Source of the DNA: Aquanectria penicillioides
Taxonomy: Eukaryota > Ascomycota > Sordariomycetes > Hypocreales > Nectriaceae
Direction of reading: 5' to 3'
DNA: 64,000 nucleotides
Assembly: GCA_003415625.1 (NCBI GenBank)
Contig: PYIU01000001.1
Coordinates: 5,022,746 to 5,086,745, forward strand
The position numbers and the translations under genes were made by a program. Under the pieces are notes generated by a model, which was not told the origin of the DNA, searched no databases, and was given only the letters and a program-made list of their open reading frames with translations. Below, in pieces: positions 61,477 through 64,000 of this stretch. Within the stretch, counting starts at the first letter, position 1. Every line of letters begins with the position of its first letter.

Positions 61477-62481
61477 TCAACCCAAAGACCACAGGACTTG
61501 ACAAGCAGCCTATCCCGGGAACAAACGGCGATGAGATGAAAAATGACACTCGGTGTAAGTCACCTTGAGTTTTGGTCAAGGGGTAGATCACGAGTTTGCT
61601 GTGGCAATGTGCCGGGTGGCGTATTCGGGCCGTAGCAGTACAAGAATCCGCCGACGGGATAGGGTGGTGATAGGCGAGAAGAGGGCTGAAGCAGACGCCA
61701 CAGATTACGAAGCCCTTTGATGCGTGTGGGCTTTGTGGGCAAGTGCGAAACGGGGAGTGGATGAGTTTATTGGGATGGCTGTCTGGGGGCGGTTCTGCCT
61801 GGGCTTGAGGCTGCCTGTGTTCACTCCACCTCGAGTTTGAGGATGTGATGGGTGGTGGCATGGAGCATTGATCATGGAGCATGGAGCATGGAACATGGAT
61901 GCTGAATCTTCACATCCTTGAAGGGCTGAGCGAGGGCTGAGTCGAGCGGGATGTCTTGCTTCAAGTCGGTGGCTTCGCAGCGCGCGTACAACGGGGGCTC
62001 ATAAATTTAGCAGGTTCCGTCCTTTCATCTTCGGTTGTGGCGCCCGCGCCCAGCGCAATGAATCCCTCCGGAGTTTGAGGCTGCTGCGGGCCCGAGACCT
62101 GCAGCCGACAGCAAGATGTCAGGTCTGGGACATGGAATTAGCAGGGACCGTCGGTGCTTAGCCATCGGGGCCTTTGACTCACTCACTAGGCTTCCTAGGT
62201 GACTCCTTCACTGGGAGATTCCCCGCAGCTGCCCGACCACCCACTAACATCCTCTGCAACGCGGGGTGTTCAGCGGCTTATCGAAAAATTAATTCCAGAG
62301 GCCATTCCCATGTCTCTAGCTTGACTCATCACCGTTGATCCGCCTCGATCCAAGGCTCGATTCCGTCATCGTCAACTTTCCATTGGGACTAAAGAGACTT
62401 GTGCTTCGCTCCTCTTTCGTCTCAATCCTCCTCTTGCTTCTCCACCACGTCGCCCTCTTCGCAAGGCGATCTCCCCCGGGT

Positions 62482-64000
62482 ATGCCGAAGAAAAGGCACA
62501 TCAAATCCTTCAAGCCAACCTCGACGGCTTCTCCGACCGCGGCGTCAACGTCCAGTATCGCCGGTAAGCGCATCATCATCATCATCATCGCGTTTTTCTT
62601 CCGCCTCACCCCCCTCCCTTCCAGCCATCTCTTCCGCACCCCCCCCCCCCCCCCCCCCGAAAGCCCTCTCGGCTTGCTTCCCTTTGGACCCTCCCCCAGC
62701 CCTTCTAAGCTCTAACGTCCAACCTCGTGGCCGCCCGAGTCTCACAAGCCGTGCTCAGCAGATAGGTCCCAAAGGAGCGTCAACGAGCTCCTAGCAAACT
62801 TACGTCGCACCTCGATTAACCCCTCCTCCGCCGCCGCACAGTCCACCCTGTCTGTAGCCGCACCGAGCGTCCCCCCAACCATCAGAGCGATCCTCCAGAT
62901 ACCCGAAACTCCTGCTCCCCGCCCTCGTCGTGTTGCCCGCCAGAGGTTTGATGACAATGGCCGCCGACTCCCAGCTGGCCCCCCTCCCCCGCGAAGCTGG
63001 CTCTCCCGTCACGCTACCGACCATGGTAGCCCTGGTAGTTTGTCAAGCTCCTCAAGGTTGAATTCAAAGGGGTTGGCAGACACAGTCTTGCCTGGCACAT
63101 ACATCCCCGAACGAGGAAGTCTCATAGATATTGTGCTGCAAAAGCTGGCGTACGACTGGACCTTCCATCGAGTGTACAATCGGTATCATCTGTACTTTGT
63201 GCCTAATCACCTCAAGGCAGCCTTGATACGCTATGTTGGCATCACTAGTGAAGACGGTCTTTCTCTTAGTGATCTGAAGGCCATCCTGCTCCCGCCTTCG
63301 GACACCTTTGAGGACGATGAGACGGGGAACTCGAGCTTCTCCAACGATGAGGTAAATTACCTCGACTTATCTGGCTCTATCGGCCGCTCCCTGAAGCTTA
63401 AAGATGTTGGAGAGTTTCTCTTTCTGTCTAAAGATGAAGATCGATCAACAGAGCTCCAGGAATCTTGGGACACACCCGAGATTGTCCCTTATCTACCCAG
63501 AACACTCCTTCCAAACCTCACACATCTATCTCTCGCTTTAGACCCTCAACATTGCTCCACCGCATCCTGGAAACAGCTTCTCAGCCTCTCTTCCAAGCTT
63601 TCCTCCCTAACGCATCTAAGCCTCGCTTACTGGCCCGACCCTTGCCTCATTAGTCGGGGCCGATTGTCCACTGTCGCTTCTCCCCAAGGGAACATTCCTT
63701 ATGGCGGTACCAACCTCTACTCGCATTCCATCGATCATGACTGGAGCGAGGCTCTTCTTGTCTTGCGCCTATTCAGTAAAAACTTGTACGCTCTTGAATT
63801 TCTTGATCTTACTGGTTGTTCCCCATGGTTCAAGGCTTTAATGACCGAGTCGGAACACGATTACATCGATTGGGCAAGCAACTGGGGCAAAATCACCGAG
63901 CTGAGACTCTATACGGGCTCGATACCTGGAGAGGACGCATTGCCCTCTGAAAGAGCCAGCTTTAGGGAAGCTGTTCAGATAGCTAAGAATGTTGAGAAAC
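62482..64000 (+). CDS. Conserved fungal protein with LRR-like strands, 3' end beyond the window
   Basis: Exon 1 is 62482-62563, starting MPKKRHIKSFKP (short and basic). The intron probably runs from GTAAGC (62564) to CAG at 62761 and includes the C20 tract. Exon 2 then stays open to the window end, giving about 440 aa so far. Exon 2 opens with RSQRSVNELLANLRRTS, then a Pro/Arg-rich linker (ETPAPRPRRVARQRFDDNGR). A globular part follows with LQKLAYDWTFHRVYNRYHL and YFVPNHLKAALIRYVGI, then leucine-rich strands (LPNLTHLSLALD, LSSLTHLSLAYWPDP, LEFLDLTGC) suggestive of leucine-rich repeats. I do not know a function. It resembles conserved uncharacterised Pezizomycotina proteins. Other acceptors within 62600-62760 lead to an in-frame stop or a wrong frame, which is why the 198-bp intron was chosen. 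Truncated at the right edge only by the window. Confidence 0.75.
62639..62658. repeat. C20 homopolymer inside a probable intron
   Basis: About twenty C in a row, within the inferred first intron of the right-edge gene. If that intron is not removed, the tract would encode a polyproline run ending at a stop about 135 bp later. Confidence 0.8.

Larger units (their letters stand above)
52991..62481. other. 9.5 kb gene-poor interval, no gene recognised
   Basis: Many overlapping short frames on both strands. The longest (57723-58286 plus, 57568-58134 minus, 53173-53631 minus, 59821-60207 plus) show no domain, and the first two oppose each other. A (GCAA)n array lies at 57236-57276 and a C21 tract at 61456-61476. 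The right end is the promoter of the last gene. Fast-evolving small genes or non-coding RNAs could be hidden here. Confidence 0.4.

Noticed and set aside
1..64000. CRISPR arrays, insertion sequences, telomere repeats, rRNA genes, viral or toxin genes
   Set aside because: I looked for regularly spaced direct repeats, transposase/reverse-transcriptase motifs, TTAGGG arrays and conserved rRNA segments and saw none.

Overview
The window is nuclear DNA of a filamentous ascomycete. The genes have short introns of about 45-140 bp with GTAAGT/GTATGT-type donors and CTAAC-like branch sites, leaders are pyrimidine-rich, and the recognisable proteins (CreA/CRE1, a VIB-1/FSD-1-type NDT80 factor, Glo3, Tim21, HPPK-DHPS) have a Sordariomycete and probably Hypocrealean character. 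I cannot name the species.

Layout: a Cys-rich GPI-anchored-type wall protein (1319-2265, -); a BTB plus bromodomain protein (6281-7738, -); a RAD51 paralogue (14901-16398, -) with a possible 52-residue spliced microprotein just upstream (16504-16735, -); the carbon catabolite repressor CRE1/CreA (24460-25728, +). A compact block follows: TIM21 (37014-37856, -), GLO3 ArfGAP (38248-39940, +), a nitronate monooxygenase (40439-41929, -) and a mitochondrially targeted HPPK-DHPS folate enzyme (43333-45080, +). Then come an NDT80/PhoG-family transcription factor (49092-50633, -, probably extended upstream by further exons) and, cut by the right edge, a conserved protein with leucine-rich-repeat-like strands (62482 to the end, +).

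Gene density is low, and most genes are clustered at 37-45 kb. The intervals 16.7-24.4, 25.7-37.0 and 51.3-62.5 kb hold no gene I can recognise. They contain microsatellites, homopolymers, purine/pyrimidine-biased promoter-like DNA and two AT-enriched patches (about 8.3-10.6 and 35.2-36.9 kb) that may be decayed repeats. The genes do not form one pathway. Two are regulators associated with nutrient and secretion control (CRE1 and the NDT80 factor); most of the others are housekeeping (mitochondrial import, Golgi-ER traffic, folate synthesis, DNA repair). I found no secondary-metabolite cluster, transposon ORF, tRNA, rRNA or CRISPR array.

The points most worth a second look are: a bromodomain whose acetyl-lysine-reading Asn is Trp; a RAD51 paralogue with Ser at the Walker B Asp; the spliced microprotein; the unannotated N-terminal exons of the NDT80 factor; and CRE1 isolated in a 20 kb gene-poor interval with CreA-type motifs upstream of its own gene.
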